Origin: Rattus norvegicus
Lineage: Eukaryota; Chordata; Mammalia; Rodentia; Muridae
Direction of reading: 5' to 3'
Length of the DNA stretch: 64,000 nt
Assembly: GCF_036323735.1 (NCBI RefSeq)
Contig: NC_086025.1
Coordinates: forward strand, 109,972,688 to 110,036,687
The notes beneath the pieces are model-generated. The model was given only the letters and a program-made list of their open reading frames with translations, was not told the origin of the DNA and did not search any database. How positions within the stretch are numbered: the stretch's first letter is position 1; each line of letters starts with the position of its first letter. Below are positions 23,901 through 37,484 of this stretch, piece by piece. The position numbers and the translations under genes were made by a program.

Positions 23901-26900
23901 GGTGGGGTTATAGTTTATTATTGTCGAATGTATGTCGGGTCACACACGCCATGCCGTGCACGAAGAGGTCATGGGACAGCATCGTGGAGCTGGTTCTCTC
24001 TTTCCACTTTGTTTTGGTTTGGTCTTGTTTGTTTATTTTGTTTGGTTTGGTTTTGGTTTGAGGCAGGGTTTTTCCGTGTAATAGCCCTGGATACCCTGGA
24101 ACTCTCTCTGTCGACCAGACTGGCCTTGACTCACAGAGAAGAGTAAAGGCTCGGCATGGCAGCTCACGGCAAACTAATGTGGCTGCTGTGCTCCCCCTTT
24201 CCTGAATTATGAACTTTACCTCTTTTCTGCCTTTCATAATGTTTTCTACTGAGTTTTAAAAAACTGAAGATGAAAACCTGCTACCTCCCTGCATGGCAGC
24301 AGTGGCCCTCTATTGAATGGGGAGCTCTCGTCCAGATGTATGGGATGTGGCCTTTCCCCCTGTTACACTAGCTCCTGCATGCTGTTCTAAGAGGCCTGGG
24401 CTGCTATGCCAGCAACTGCCCTGGGCTGTGTTTCTCTGTCACTGTGTTTATGTACATGTCTCCCCCACGCGGTGTTCCCGCACAGCATGCCCTTTTTTCC
24501 TGACTTGAATGTTGACATAGAATAACCTTCCCCTCACATTACAGACAGACAGACGGACAGATCCCGTGGCACTGCTGGGGTCCTCATGTTGAGCAACACA
24601 GATCCACAGCAAAGCTGTGGTGCCCCAAGGTAGCTCAGCTTTCAGCCAGGTAGATTCAGCATTTGGGGCCGTGAGATGTAGGACTTCGGCAGAGGGTCAG
24701 CAGCCATGAGAAGGGGCACAGTGGCATAGACGGCGCCATCTTGCCTGGCTATAGCATGCCCCTTTTCAAATCCTACTGAATCCAGAGTGGGCGTCAGAGG
24801 ACAGTTCTGCCGGTTGCTGTTTTGGGATATGCGTGGTACCTTATGGTTAGCCGCAGTCTGGTTGGTTGTCTTCTTCTTTTTCTGCCTTTCTTCCTCCTCT
24901 TCCTTAATGGCATTTCATACACAGCCTTGAACTCGGGTGATTCAGACTTCTGGTCCTGTTTCCCCTTCCCGAGTTCTGGATTCTCAGGCACAGGCCACTA
25001 GGTTTTGGGGATGGGACCTGGCACTTGCGTGTGCCAGTCAGGTGCTTACCTGTGTTACTGTACTAACTGTGTCACACTCCAGGGCCCAGTGCAGAGGGCA
25101 CTGGGCTGGCCTAATTGCTTTCTGGTGCTAGGCCTCATCGTCTTAGACATGTCTGGTGTCTTACATCAGGCCAGACTTCCTGAAGTAGTTAGGCTACAGA
25201 GGTGGAGAGGAGAGGAAAGAATAGTCAAGTCATTTCACATAGTGACTGAATTTTTTTCTCTTTTCTCTCATTGCCACCATTTTCAACCTAAACCACTTCC
25301 TGTCTGGTGTCTGGTCTCTGGATTTCCATGCTGATATAAGGGGATTCTGCTTGTCAGTATGTGGGTACTTATACTCTACCCAGAGGCTCTGTAGACCAGG
25401 TTACCAGGTTTATGATATCATATCCCAGTGTGGAGACCAACTACAACACTGGCTGTGTGACCACAGCTAGAAATGAAACTGACTGAAGTAAATGAGGGCC
25501 CAACAGCAAAACATGGATTAGTGTTTGATTCTGTATTAACTGGGTGGAGACATCACTGTGGTCTCTGGTTAGCTCGTCAGACAGCAAAAAACATACCCAG
25601 TCTCTTTATCAGCCTCTCCTACTGGCATATCTCTGGGTGACCAAAGGCAAACAAGCAGCCCTGTGGAGACACAGCCGGCCATCTTCTGAGTCCATCCTGT
25701 TCTGACACCATTCACTGTGAGGTCATGTTAGACTCTACAGCTGAGGACTCAGCCCGAGATAGCCTTGCTTCAAGTATGAGCATCAAATGTGTTTATTCCA
25801 TCAGCTACAAATTGGAGCTCCCCAGGCTACCTCCTTGGAGTCTATTAGTTGCTAGGTTGACACATACAAGTCACTAAACCCATTGATCATCAAGGCTAGG
25901 ACAGAGGATATGGAGGAACACCAGGGAGACGCAGGGCATGTGGGAAGGATGCTGACTTCTGCTGTCTTCCCTGGGTGTGCCACCTTCTGGGCCCTCCACA
26001 TGTTTCATTGCCTGGAAGCTTGTTACAGTCCTTCTGGGATCTTAGGGGCTCTTTACTGAGTGGGCGTGATTGGTACATCTTTGGCTATCACTGTCACCCT
26101 CAGCTCTGTCCTTCCCAGAGGCTAAGGTCCCTACTGTTTGGCTCTTTCTTCCTTGGTCTTTTTTGTGACCAGGTCCATCTGGGAGCAGTGTAGAGGCTTC
26201 AGCTGTCAATCATCTCATTAGCTTGCAAACGGACACACGGATGAATCTAAGACTTTTAGGAATGCGTGCCATGAAATCAGACAGAAACCAGCTGTGCGTT
26301 TGACAGTATCACCTTCTACAAGGGATTGAAATGGGAATATGTTTTAAGCCTTTGGAGTTCTTGGCTTTAGGGTGTGCTGATACGACTGTTTAGGGGGTGA
26401 CACGGCCATCCTCTTGTGATGATTGTTGTTTGAGACAAAGTCTCTTTGCCTACCCCTGGCTGCCCTGGAACTCACTGTGTAGAACAGGCTGGTCTCAAAC
26501 TCCAGAGGTCTGCCCGCCTTTGTCTGCCGAGTGCTGGGGTTAAAGGCGGGCACACCATGCCCAGCTGGATGCAGCCATCTTTGGAGCTGTGAGTCACACT
26601 GTGAAAGTCACACCTGTGACACTCTGTGGCCACAGGTCATCAGTTCAGCTTCATTGCAGAGTCATTCAGATCACAGGACAGAACTGAAACCAAGTTCCAA
26701 AGAAATCATGCATTTTTTTTAAACTTTTAAAAATAATTTATTTATTTTTAAATTTACATGCATTGGTATTTTGCCTGCATGTATAGTCTGTGGGAGGCTG
26801 TTGGGTCCCCTGGAAGTGGAGTCATAGACACTTGTAAACAACCATGTGGGTGCTAAGAATTGAACCTGGGTCCTCTGAAAGAGCAGACAGTGCTCTTAAT

Positions 26901-28300
26901 CACTGAGCCATCTTTTCAGCCTTAAATTTACGTTTTTATTTAAATTTCTTAAAAATGTTTTACAATTTTGCTTCTTAATCTTTATACAATCCTTTCACCT
27001 TTTTTGTATTGGTGTTTTGCCTGCATAGGTATCTTTGTGGGGGTTTGGAACCTCCTGGAACTGGAGTTACAGACAATTGTGAGTTTCCATGTGGGTGCTA
27101 GGAATTGAACTCTGGTCCTCTTGAAGGGCAGCCAGTGCTCCTAACCTCCAAGCCATCTCTACAACCTCTTGCTTCTTTTTATTTATGTGTGGATATGTAT
27201 GTGCCTGCTTGTCCATATGGGTAGCATATGCACGCAAGGCCTGTAGAGGCCGGAAGAGGGCGTCAGCCCCACTGGAGCTAGTGTTACCTGTGTTTGTGAG
27301 CCACCTAGCGTGGGTACTGGGAACTGAAGCCCAGTCGTTTGCAAGAGCAGCAAGTGCTCCTAACAGCCTAGCCATCTCTTAAAATGTAGAATCCTTTGAT
27401 ATTTTCTATAGCATTCAGGGTCATAGAGCCCATGTGCTGCACCAGTCACTGGGGCCGCCCTGTCTGTTCACTGCACTGCGCAGGAAGTGGCCAGAGCAGC
27501 ATGGCCAGCGGATGTGCTGCTGGCGGGAAGAGTGCCTTGAGAGGTCAGCCAAGGAAATCGTTCTCCTTAGAGGGAAGGTAGGGTCTTCCCCAGAGCACCT
27601 TCATGAAGGTGAGGAGAATTAGGAGCTGGGAAGACCATGAAATGGTCTTTGAAATGCACCTCCAGGCACCTAGGACCGAGAGCCGGGGGAAGTTGGAAAC
27701 ATTTGCTCCAGATGAACTGGAAGAATCTTCTTACTGTGTCATCGGAGCTCTGCTCCTAGCTAGCTCCTAATAGTTTTGATTGAATAAAAGCATACCAGCT
27801 CATATTGATTTTCTGTTCTTCTCCAAAGAAAGCATCAGTAACCCCTCCCCCTCCCCTTGGCATACTGGCCACGACTCTGGTCAGGGGAGAGACTCTTGCA
27901 GGAACACCACGTTCCTGGAAAGAGAAGTGTGAACCCAGCCAGCTGAAGTGGCTGTCTTCCTCTGTGACTGGCCAAGAACCACCATCTCAGAATGCACCAC
28001 CCCCTTCCCTGGGGCACCAACATGCAAGGATTCAAACCCCTTATCCTGGGGAAACAAAACAGGGAGGAAGCTCTTTCTTTAACTGGCAGGTTCCTTGGCT
28101 CTGGAGCTCTTTGTGATCTATACTGGTTACTTCCTGGAAGGAGTGTCTCATCCACTGTGGGCTCAGGAATAATGAAGGGTGATTGTAGCTTATGCAGCAG
28201 GTAACAACAGACTACTACGACGACTACTACGAGTCCTCCTCCTCCTCTTCCTCCTCCTCCTCTTCTTCCTCCTCCTATTACTACTACTAACTTCTGCTTC

Positions 28301-28331
<31 letters not shown>

Positions 28332-28391
28332 TCTGCTTCTGCTTCTTCTTCTTCTTCTTCTTCTTCTTCTTCTTCTTCTTCTTCTTCTTCT

Positions 28392-28439
<48 letters not shown>

Positions 28440-31400
28440 GCTGCCACCGCTGCTTTATTTCCCCTCTATTTATTTATTGCATTTTATATGGATGGGTGTT
28501 TTGCCTGCATGTCTATCTATGTACGATGTGTGCGGTGCCCAAGGAGGTTAAAGAGGGTGTTGGATCCCCTGGATTGGAGTTATCGCCTCACTTACCTATG
28601 TGTAGTTTTTTTTTTTTTCTTTTTTTCGGAGCTGGGGACCGAACCCAGGGCCTTGTGCTTCCTAGGCAAGCGCTCTACCACTGAGCTAAATCCCCAACCC
28701 CCTATGTGTAGTTCTTAACTGAACTGTACTGTCTCACATAGGTCCCAGCTGGCATGCATGTCCCCCCACCCCTCCCCTGCTGTGGTGGCAGCACGGCCGT
28801 GGGAGAGAGAATTCACGGCGTCAGTGAAGAGGTGGCCCCAGTGCCTGTAGACTACTGACCTACTCTGAGCCTGCCCCAGCTGACACCCAGGCCATCCAGT
28901 GCATGCTATTCTGAGTCTGTCAGGCTATCTGCACTGTGGGCAACAGGGAGCCTTCACTAGCACCCCATCCCCACCCTCCGTGGCCCTTTACATGGGCATG
29001 GACAGTGTCCGCCCAAGCCTTCCAGTACAGAGGACCAGCTTTCGAGTCTAGAGTGAAGGATCATAGAAGGACTGGTCAAGGGTTTGCCTAGGACACTGGG
29101 TCAGTAGTGCCCCAGGCTGTGAACAGAGAAGGGTCATAGCTGAAGGAGGGCAGTGGTGGCCGGGTTTGACTTTGAGCCCATTTATAGCCCTCAGAGGGGC
29201 CTGGCTGTAGAAAAAGATGATTCAAGAAGGAGTTCTTATCCTTGTGCCTGGGAGGCCAAGTGTGGAAGGAAGAGGTGCTCTCTAGGAGACCCTGCTGGCA
29301 ACACTCAAGTCACCAGCTCATATGCTTGCAGCTTGCTTCACACAGAAGACTGCTCTAGGCCCTTCTAAAGACACAGGGGCGCTTCCACAGGCTGGAGGCT
29401 CGGCCAGTGCGCCTGCTTTGAGCATGGCCTTGCACAGTGCAGCCTCGGTAGAGACAGGAAGCACAAGGAGTATCTGGGCACTCATCCCACCTCTCAGGAC
29501 ATTCCCTGGGAACTTCTCTCCTCAGCTGGCTCATCCGTACCGGACGAAGATCCTGAGGGCCATGGAGACAATACTGAGCAGTCATATCCACGACCTGGAC
29601 AAGGACACTGCCAGCGCTGTCATCCTCCTGGCTTCCAGCGAGATGACCAGGACCAAGGTGAGGGCCTCTGCATGTAGGCGGCTGAGATCAGCTCCTTCAC
29701 TCTGATCTCACAGTATCTGGAACAGGGCTGGAGTTGGACTGGCAGAGACCACTTGATCCTCTGTATCCCCCGAAGCAGAGAACCAGGCTCCTGAACTCTT
29801 AGGATGAGGGTAGGGAAACCATTCTCAGGCTAATGGCTGCCTGTAGCCCTCTTTTTTTTTTTTTTTTTTTTGTTTTTGTTTTTGTTTTTTGTTTTTTTTT
29901 TTTTTGTTGTTGTTCTTTTTTTCGGAGCTGGGGACCGAACCCAGGACCTTGCGCTTCCTAGGCAAGCGCTCTACCACTGAGCTAAATCCCCAACCCCTGC
30001 AGCCCTCTTCATTGCCAGACTTCACCTCACCACTCCTCCCAACCACACTTGGGGCTTCTCCTTAGGCATCAGGGCCCCTACGGCTATGCCGTGTTGTCTC
30101 TGACCTGTATTCACTAGGAATGCTGGAACACAGCAGCTTTTCTTTGTCCAACCACCCCCGAGGGCCAGGTATCTTGCTCCCTGAGAGGTTCAGGGAGAGA
30201 TCAACCTGGCGACTCTTTGGGTACAGGAGCTGGACTGTGACTGGCAGCAGGCCGCAAGCAGCGTCCTGGTTGCTGTGGGGAAGCGATTCACCAACCAGGT
30301 GATGGAGGAGGTGCTGAACAGGTTCCAGCCTGGAATGCTACCACACTCCTCAGTGCTGCACACTCTCGCTAACCTCTCAATGTCCAATGGTAAGTGCCTC
30401 TGTGATTCTGCCCCCCGCCCATGTCCCTGATTAGTTCTGGGGGCCTCTGAAGATGTCCTGATCTCATACCTGAAGCTGTGGGTCCCTTCCAAGTCCTGAG
30501 GCGAGGGTAGGCAGGAAATGGGTTGGGCCTGCAGCCCCTGTGAAATACTCTCTCTTACAGCATTTGACATGGTTCCCTTCCTGCCATCCATCCTGAGTAC
30601 CATGCTGCCCATGCTGGGCATGGCCAAGCAGGATGCGCTGAAGGTGGTGTTCTGCTGCGGTAAGACTGGGCACTGCCCATCCTTCATTTTCTGAACTAGG
30701 GCCCCTCTTGGGAGGCTGTGTACAAATGTGTCCTTTGTGGTAGATGCCATTGAAGTAGACGTGGGCTGTCTACTAGTAAGGTAGGGCTCAGTTGGTTAAG
30801 CCACTGCTGAGGTGAGGACCGCACTCATAAATATAACCTCTGCTCCCGTACTGCCTCTCTCTGATACACTGGGGACTTGCCCCTCTCACCCCTGAAGGGT
30901 CTTTTCAGAAGTCTCAATAGTCCTGGGGAATAGACAGAATGTTTTCTCAGAGTATTCCACTTTTATGCTACATGTTCCCAACTAGCAGAGTGACTACTCA
31001 CCTGGTACCTCAGACCATATGTCCCACCGTTCTCCTGTGGTCTGTGTCTGCAGCCTTTTGCGTGCTTGCAGGGAATCATGGGAATTTTGTGGCCTGAACA
31101 TGGTGTCTAGTGGTAAGTGAGGCTGTCAGTGGTAGAGGGTCTTCTGCTGGAAGGCGTAAGAACGTCACTGTGGTAGAAGTGGAGATCTGAGACCATGGGC
31201 GCTTCACCAACAATAGCATGTACCTCACAGGCAAAACTTTGGGCTTCCTCCGTCTCTAGAACTGACAGCAAGGCTGTGGTTCTGAAGCTTGGCGGAAAGG
31301 GTACATCTAGGCCTTTCTAGGTCTCAGGAGGACAGGACCCTCAAGCCTCACGTCAGGATCCTTTCTTCATGCCCAGCCCTCCCAAGAGGGGACTGTTAGA

Positions 31401-34400
31401 GTTCCTGGCTCTCCTGCTTTTCCCCTGCCTCTTCTCACAGCAGCAAAGTCCAGGCAGTTCCTCATCTCCTGCCACCTCTCCTCACCACCTGGTACTCCGT
31501 CTTTCTTGCTCTGCCTTCCTTAAGCCATTGTCTGTGGGGTCCTTTCTCCCTAGTGGTTTTCTGCCTGTGGTTGAGAGCAGGGCCAGGTCACAGTGGTAGA
31601 ACTCCTGCTTGAGGTAGTTTGGGATGAATAGGAGATCTGTGACAGAGTAGGCCCGGTGTGGGCTTCAGTAAACACACATTGAGACCCAGAAAGTGCTAGG
31701 TATGGGTGAGGGGGCTCACCCAGGTAGAGGCTGTAGAGATTATCGAACACAGAGGAAGGAAATTATGTGCTGAGTGTATGGTATTCATGCCAAGACTAGC
31801 TGCTGCTGTTTTGTGGTTCTTCTGGGAAACATCCGGTAGGGTTGATCCTGGCCTGCAGAAAGATGCCCCCTAATTCCTGCCATGCGGCACCTCAGTCTGT
31901 AGCAGGTGGGCTGGACCAAGATGGACCCTTGTTTTATGTGAGGGTCGGGGGCACGGTCTTATGTTATACAGACTGTCTGTGACTTTGAAACTCTGATTAT
32001 CCTGCTAGAATTACTGACACAGGCAACCATTGCTTGGTTTATGTGGAAATAGGGCTTGAGCCCAGAGTTTAGTGTATGGTAGGCACACTTTACTACCTGA
32101 GCTCCATCCCCAGCCGTTTTGTTTCTGGAGACAGGATCTCTGAACTTGAAATCAGTTCAGCTACCTCAGCTTCCCAATTGCTAGCATTACTGGCTAAAGG
32201 CACCAGGGCTCAGCAGGGGAACTCCTAGGGGCACTCCTACCTGCACTGCTCATACTGGGCAGTCTTTGTCTCTATTGGAGGATACAGTAGTCTGTGGCCA
32301 GAACAACCTCAGGCTGGTGGGCTCTCTGTTTTGGGCATCTGAGGCCTGGGTGGCTGAGGTTGACAGCTCTGCAGGAGCAGAAAGCGGTGAGCAACATCTA
32401 ATAGGAGGCCATCCACAGAGGAGCTGATAGAACGGTGCAGAGGGGCAGGCTTGCAGCCAGCCTGGCCCGCGCCCGAAACGGTGAACAGCAAAGGCCCACC
32501 TCTGAGGAAAGTCAAGTAGAAAGATGGCAACCAAATAAACAAAGTGTGGCCTGGGGATAAAGCAGTTCGGGTAAAGAAAAGAACAACCAAAAGGACCGGA
32601 AGATAAGAGGGAGGATGAGCTCAGCAGCAAGAGCATCCATGAAGGAGCTACAGTCAAGAAGAATGAAACTAAGCTCTCCAGAAGTGCAGGGGGAGAACTG
32701 AAAAGCATCCCAGAGCAATTGGTGGTTCAGGAAACTTCTGGGGAGTATGGCAGTCCCAAGTTGTAGTAAGTAGAAAAACCAGAGAGGAAAGGGTTAGTGG
32801 GTAAGACTGCAGAGCCTGCCTTCCAGTGACAGACCCCTGGAAGAGCATATCTGAAGTCCCACGGCTCAGTAACCAGAAGACAGAACGGACAGACAGAAAG
32901 GCCAGGGCACACATGCCCTAGACACTGGTAAGGAACTGGCATGCCTGGTCTGTAGGAACGCCAGTCCACTCAGCAGTTTCCACAACTGCGATCGAAGTCT
33001 GTGCACTGGACCATAACTCTCCCGTGCCATCCGACTGTGAGGACAAAGGTTTTTCAGAGAAACAGGTCCGGGGCATGCACCTCATCCAGTCTTCCCTAGA
33101 GCAGCTGAAGGGTGTGGCACTGAGGTAGTTCAAGCTGGGACAGAGAGTGCCCCGGTGTGGCAGCCTTCTATGTGGGAAGGAGGCTAGGGCGAGTGGCCAG
33201 TGATGTCATTCTTCAAAGCTGCGGGGTGTTGGAGCTGTGTGGGTGACACCTGCAGAACCAAGCAGACACCAGTGTGAGAGGATCTCACTGCAGAGACAAC
33301 AGAGCTGTCCTAGAAACATTAGTGGTTATGAGGGCCAGCTCTGAGTGCCAGGCGCAGGTACAAAAGGAGGACACACTGCTGTGGGGGCGCCTGTGGCACT
33401 TACTCAGAAGACCCAGCTGGTGGTGGCTTCCCAGGAAAAGGACATTGGCATCAGGAGAGAGGACCTCCTTCATCCTGAATATATGCAACGGATTAAAAAT
33501 CAAACATCTGGAAATACGCTTACCTGTTACTTGGGAAAACATTCTTGCCCCTGAAGACCACGCTGACTGATATCCTTGGCTCTGAAGGAAGAACCTTGGG
33601 GCTGAGAGGAGCTGAGGAGTCAGATGTCTCCTGCTGCCTCCAGGCCCCTTCGGTCTCAATGTCGGCAGCCAAGAGTGGTGGGAGTTGAGCCTTTACCTAC
33701 CTGAACCAAAACCCTCTGAGGCCCATCTTCAGGAAAAGGGCGGCTGAGCAGAGAGCATTTCTCCAGAGGTTCTGATGGGAGGGTTTCTCTCATCATTTCC
33801 TTTAAGTTCTGTCTTGAGAGTTTGTAGCTGTGCTGTACCCTGTGTCAGGGACGATTCAAGTTTATTTCTCTTATTGGACTAGGTGGGGGGCTGTGGCTGA
33901 GGCTCTGTGTTACAGGGGGCTGAGTTAAGGGTTGTGTCCCCTAGACAACAACCTGTGGTCAGCCAAGACTGTCCTGGGCACTGGCTGTGGGGCGGAAGTC
34001 TCAACATGAGCCTGGAACCATTGTAAGTCCACTTAGCACAGAGCAGGCTCAAAGGAGAAAAGATTTGGACTGATCCATTACAGGTTATGAGAAAAGTGAA
34101 TGAAGAAATAAAAGAAGGAAGAAGGCAGAAGAGAAAAATCAAGTCCTGGGAGAGAAAAAAAGACCGAATAAAAATATAAGAAATTAAAAGTTCAAGCTGG
34201 GGGCTGGGCGGGGGGGTAGGGGGGCACACACCTTTGATCCTAGCGCTTGGATGGTAGAGACAGGCAGATCTCTTGAGTTCAAGTCTGGTACAGAACAAGT
34301 TCCAGAACAGTCTGGGAATCCTGTCTCAAAAACAAACCAAAAAAAAAAAAAAAAAAAGCTAAATTTTCTACTGAAGAGAAGTGGATCGTGTTGATAAACA

Positions 34401-37400
34401 CACACATACACTCAGATGGGCACAGGGGAGGGAGTGAGGATGGATATCCTGGGGGTAGCAAGAGCCTTTGAGGTTCACAGGATTACGAGAGAGGGGATAG
34501 GGTGGAGCAGGTGGCAGACATGTTTGCCAGCCATCTGTCCTCATGAACGATGAGAATCCTCATACCAGAAAGTACAGCAGATCCAAAATGGTCCACGCCA
34601 ACATATCGTGCCAAAACAGTGCATGCTGGGAAGTACTACCGGAAAAGCTTGAGCATCTAGAGCCATACGTCCTTCCTGTGGCTCGGAGCCTACCTTGCAG
34701 GGAATAGCATGTGTGGTAAACCCAGGCTCACGTTTGAGAGTCACGACTCTAAGGGCTAAGAAGGGTAGGAAAACTCATAAAGCTGTGGAGTGTCCCAGGC
34801 CTGTGTGAGGGGCACACACCTGCTACAAAGTAGCCACACTACACTGTTGGTCACTGGTGCACAGTAGTGGGAAGGAAGGAGGTAGGTTGAGAATCCTGTG
34901 GACAAGGCCATGTGCGTCGTGGCTGTCTACATGAAGGCTGCAGGAGCACCCTACTGTTTGTCCCTGACATGGGCTGAACCTCTGCTGTTCGAAAAGAATA
35001 GGGTCAGTTTCCAGGTTCGTTTTAATCTGAGAATTAGCATTTACAAGATGCCCGGTTTGCTGCTCTGCCTGTGTGCCAGCAGTCAGGTGGTTTGAGATTG
35101 TGACGGTAGCTTTGGCAGGATGTGAGCCCTTTATAGACTGACAGAGATTTCTGCCTCAGTGCCCACCCCTGCTCCTGTGTTCTCTCAAAACCCAGACCCA
35201 GGTCTTTGGACCTCTCATATGAATGCCCACAGCGACTCAGAGCCTCTGCTCTACCCCGCTGTGTCCCCATTCAGACCCCAGGGCATAGCCAAGGAAGGCC
35301 TGAGTAATTGTCCTGGCATCCTATGCCCATCCATCTTTCCTGTTCCTTCTTGCCCTCACACTGGGCCCCACAGCCCTTGTGGTGTATGAGCCGGGGAGAG
35401 GGTAGATACGGGGCAAGGTTATTTCAGGGACACTGGGTCAGGGTGGGTGGATTGGCACCTTTCTAGGGGCTCAGAGTGAGCATATACTTCTCCCCACTCC
35501 CTCTTGTGATAGTATTGTGGCTTCCTGGAGCTTCAGCTTGCACTCACCCTCCATTCTCTGCTTCTGTTACCCATGACTGTCCTCTCCCTGTCTCTTCTAT
35601 TTTGAAGGGTTAGGACCACTCTCCTGTATGAGGCCTTGTCCTGACAGACCTGTAGTCACGCTGTTTTCACAGAAGGCCATATTCTGAGGTTTCAGGGGAG
35701 ATACAGATGGGGGAGGAGGGTCTGTTTATTCTAAATATCCAGGGGTCACCATCTGGGCAGGTGCTGGACTAAGCACCATGTAGACTGCTTTGAGAGTTCA
35801 TGGGCTCCTCTGGGAAGCCAGTATGATTCCTGTCAGTTGTTCACTGTGGGGCGTTGACAGCTCTTCAGCACTTCAGTGAAAGCATCCTGGAATACCTGGC
35901 CAACCTGGACCAAGCCCCAGACCCCACAGTCAGGAAGGACACCTTCGGTGCCGACATCTTTGGCGCCTATGACTTTCTTTTCCACCACTGGCTGCAGAGC
36001 CGAGATGCCAAGGTACAATTATGACCCATGAGGGGCTCCCTCCTGCTTTTGCCCTTTCTCTCTGCTTGGGTGGACCTAAGGGGAGAAAGGGGCCCAAATT
36101 CCCTGATCGTGACCGATACTTACTTAGGTGATGAAGATCCCCTACATCTAACTTGGAGTCAGCCTGTTCTAAAGCTTGGTTTTGAGGCCTGGTCATTGTA
36201 GGTCCCTATGGCAACCACTCTCTGCCCTGAGACTGTGTCCTCCTGGCCAACTTCTGACCTCTTGCCATAGTTGCCCCATAGATGCACTGGTGACTGCCAG
36301 CCATCTTCTTGCCTTTAGACACAGGGCTCAGGGCAGTAGACAGGGAGGCTTTTGCTGTCCTTTCAGCTCCGGCTTGCAGTGGTGGCGGCTCTGGGTCCCA
36401 TGAGTCACCTGCTTCCCAGTGAGAGGTTGGAAGAACAGCTCCCCAAGCTCCTCCCTGCAGTACTTGGCCTCTACAAGAAGCATGCGGAGACCTTTCAGAT
36501 ATCTAAGGTATTTACAGGGAGGGAGGGCACAGCAACACCAGGACCCCTCAGATCAGACCCTGCAGAAGCAACCCTAACTTAAAATGTTGTGTTGGGTTAT
36601 GAGGGGAATGGCTTCCTTTCTACTGTGCACTGGATAGGAGCCTGAGAACTTGCCCTCTGTCTCCCATGGTGACCCGTGACCCAGAAAACACATTTCTTTT
36701 TTTTTTTTTTTTTTTTGGTTCTTTTTTTCGGAGCTGGGGACCGAACCCAGGGCCTTGCACTTCCTAGGTAAGCGCTCTACCACTGAGCTAAAACCCCAGC
36801 CCCCAGAAAACACATTTCTTAATGTGCCCCCCAAATTCTGGGGGTGACGGTAGAGCCTCTTCACTTGGGTCTTAAAGGGCATTAGTGTTGTCCTGGGCCT
36901 CACCCTAGGGCCTCACTTCCCTCTCGTGGGGCAGAAGGTGGACTGAGCCATCTCCTCCCTGTCTTGAGCAGAGCCTGGGCCAGATTCTTGAGGCAGCCGT
37001 GAACGTGAGCAGCCGCACCCTGGAGGTTCAGCTTGAAGCCCTCCTGGTGGCTCTTCACTCTCAGGTAGGCTGGAGATGGGTCCCTGGGGTGGCGGCTCTC
37101 ATGGGATGGACTTTCCAAAGTGAATTGCCCGGCAGGAGCACAGGAGCGTGATTTGGAATAGGTGCTTCAGCCACAGCTGTGGAGTGGGCTTCCTGAGCAC
37201 CACATGCGTGTGGCTTCCAGGCATGAGGCGTCATCTGTGCCATACAGTGTATTAGTTTCTTTTCTCTTGCTGTGACAAAATACTATGACTAAGACACCTG
37301 GTAAAAGGAAGTGTTTAATTGGACTTAAAGTTTCAGAGAGAGTCCAGGATGGTGGGCAGGGGCGTGGTGACAGAACAGCTGGGGGCTTGCATTGTGGTCT

Positions 37401-37448
37401 GAAAGGAGGAGGCTGTATTGGTCAGAGTTTTCTAAAGAATCAAAACTA

Positions 37449-37484
<36 letters not shown>

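Larger units (their letters stand above)
23262..29525 (+). other. Mroh1 intron 3
   Basis: 6.3 kb. Contains B1 pieces near 24050 and 26425, reverse B2 copies at 26720-27380, the candidate cassette block at 27419-27577, the TTC/CTG compound repeat and an ID. 24150-26400 is largely unique and shows no exon. Confidence 0.75.
30660..35860 (+). other. Mroh1 intron 6
   Basis: 5.2 kb, comparatively poor in SINEs. Holds a possible processed pseudogene (about 32290-33870) and a B1 at 34196. 30660-32240 and 34500-35860 are unique, with no exon found. Confidence 0.7.

Noticed and set aside
28190..28447. Poly-Glu/poly-Ala ORF on the - strand
   Set aside because: It arises entirely from the TTC/CTG trinucleotide repeats; no unique coding sequence flanks it.
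32250..32708. 152-residue - strand ORF with a hydrophobic N-terminus
   Set aside because: No family recognised; protein-like signal in this span is stronger on the + strand, so it is probably a shadow.
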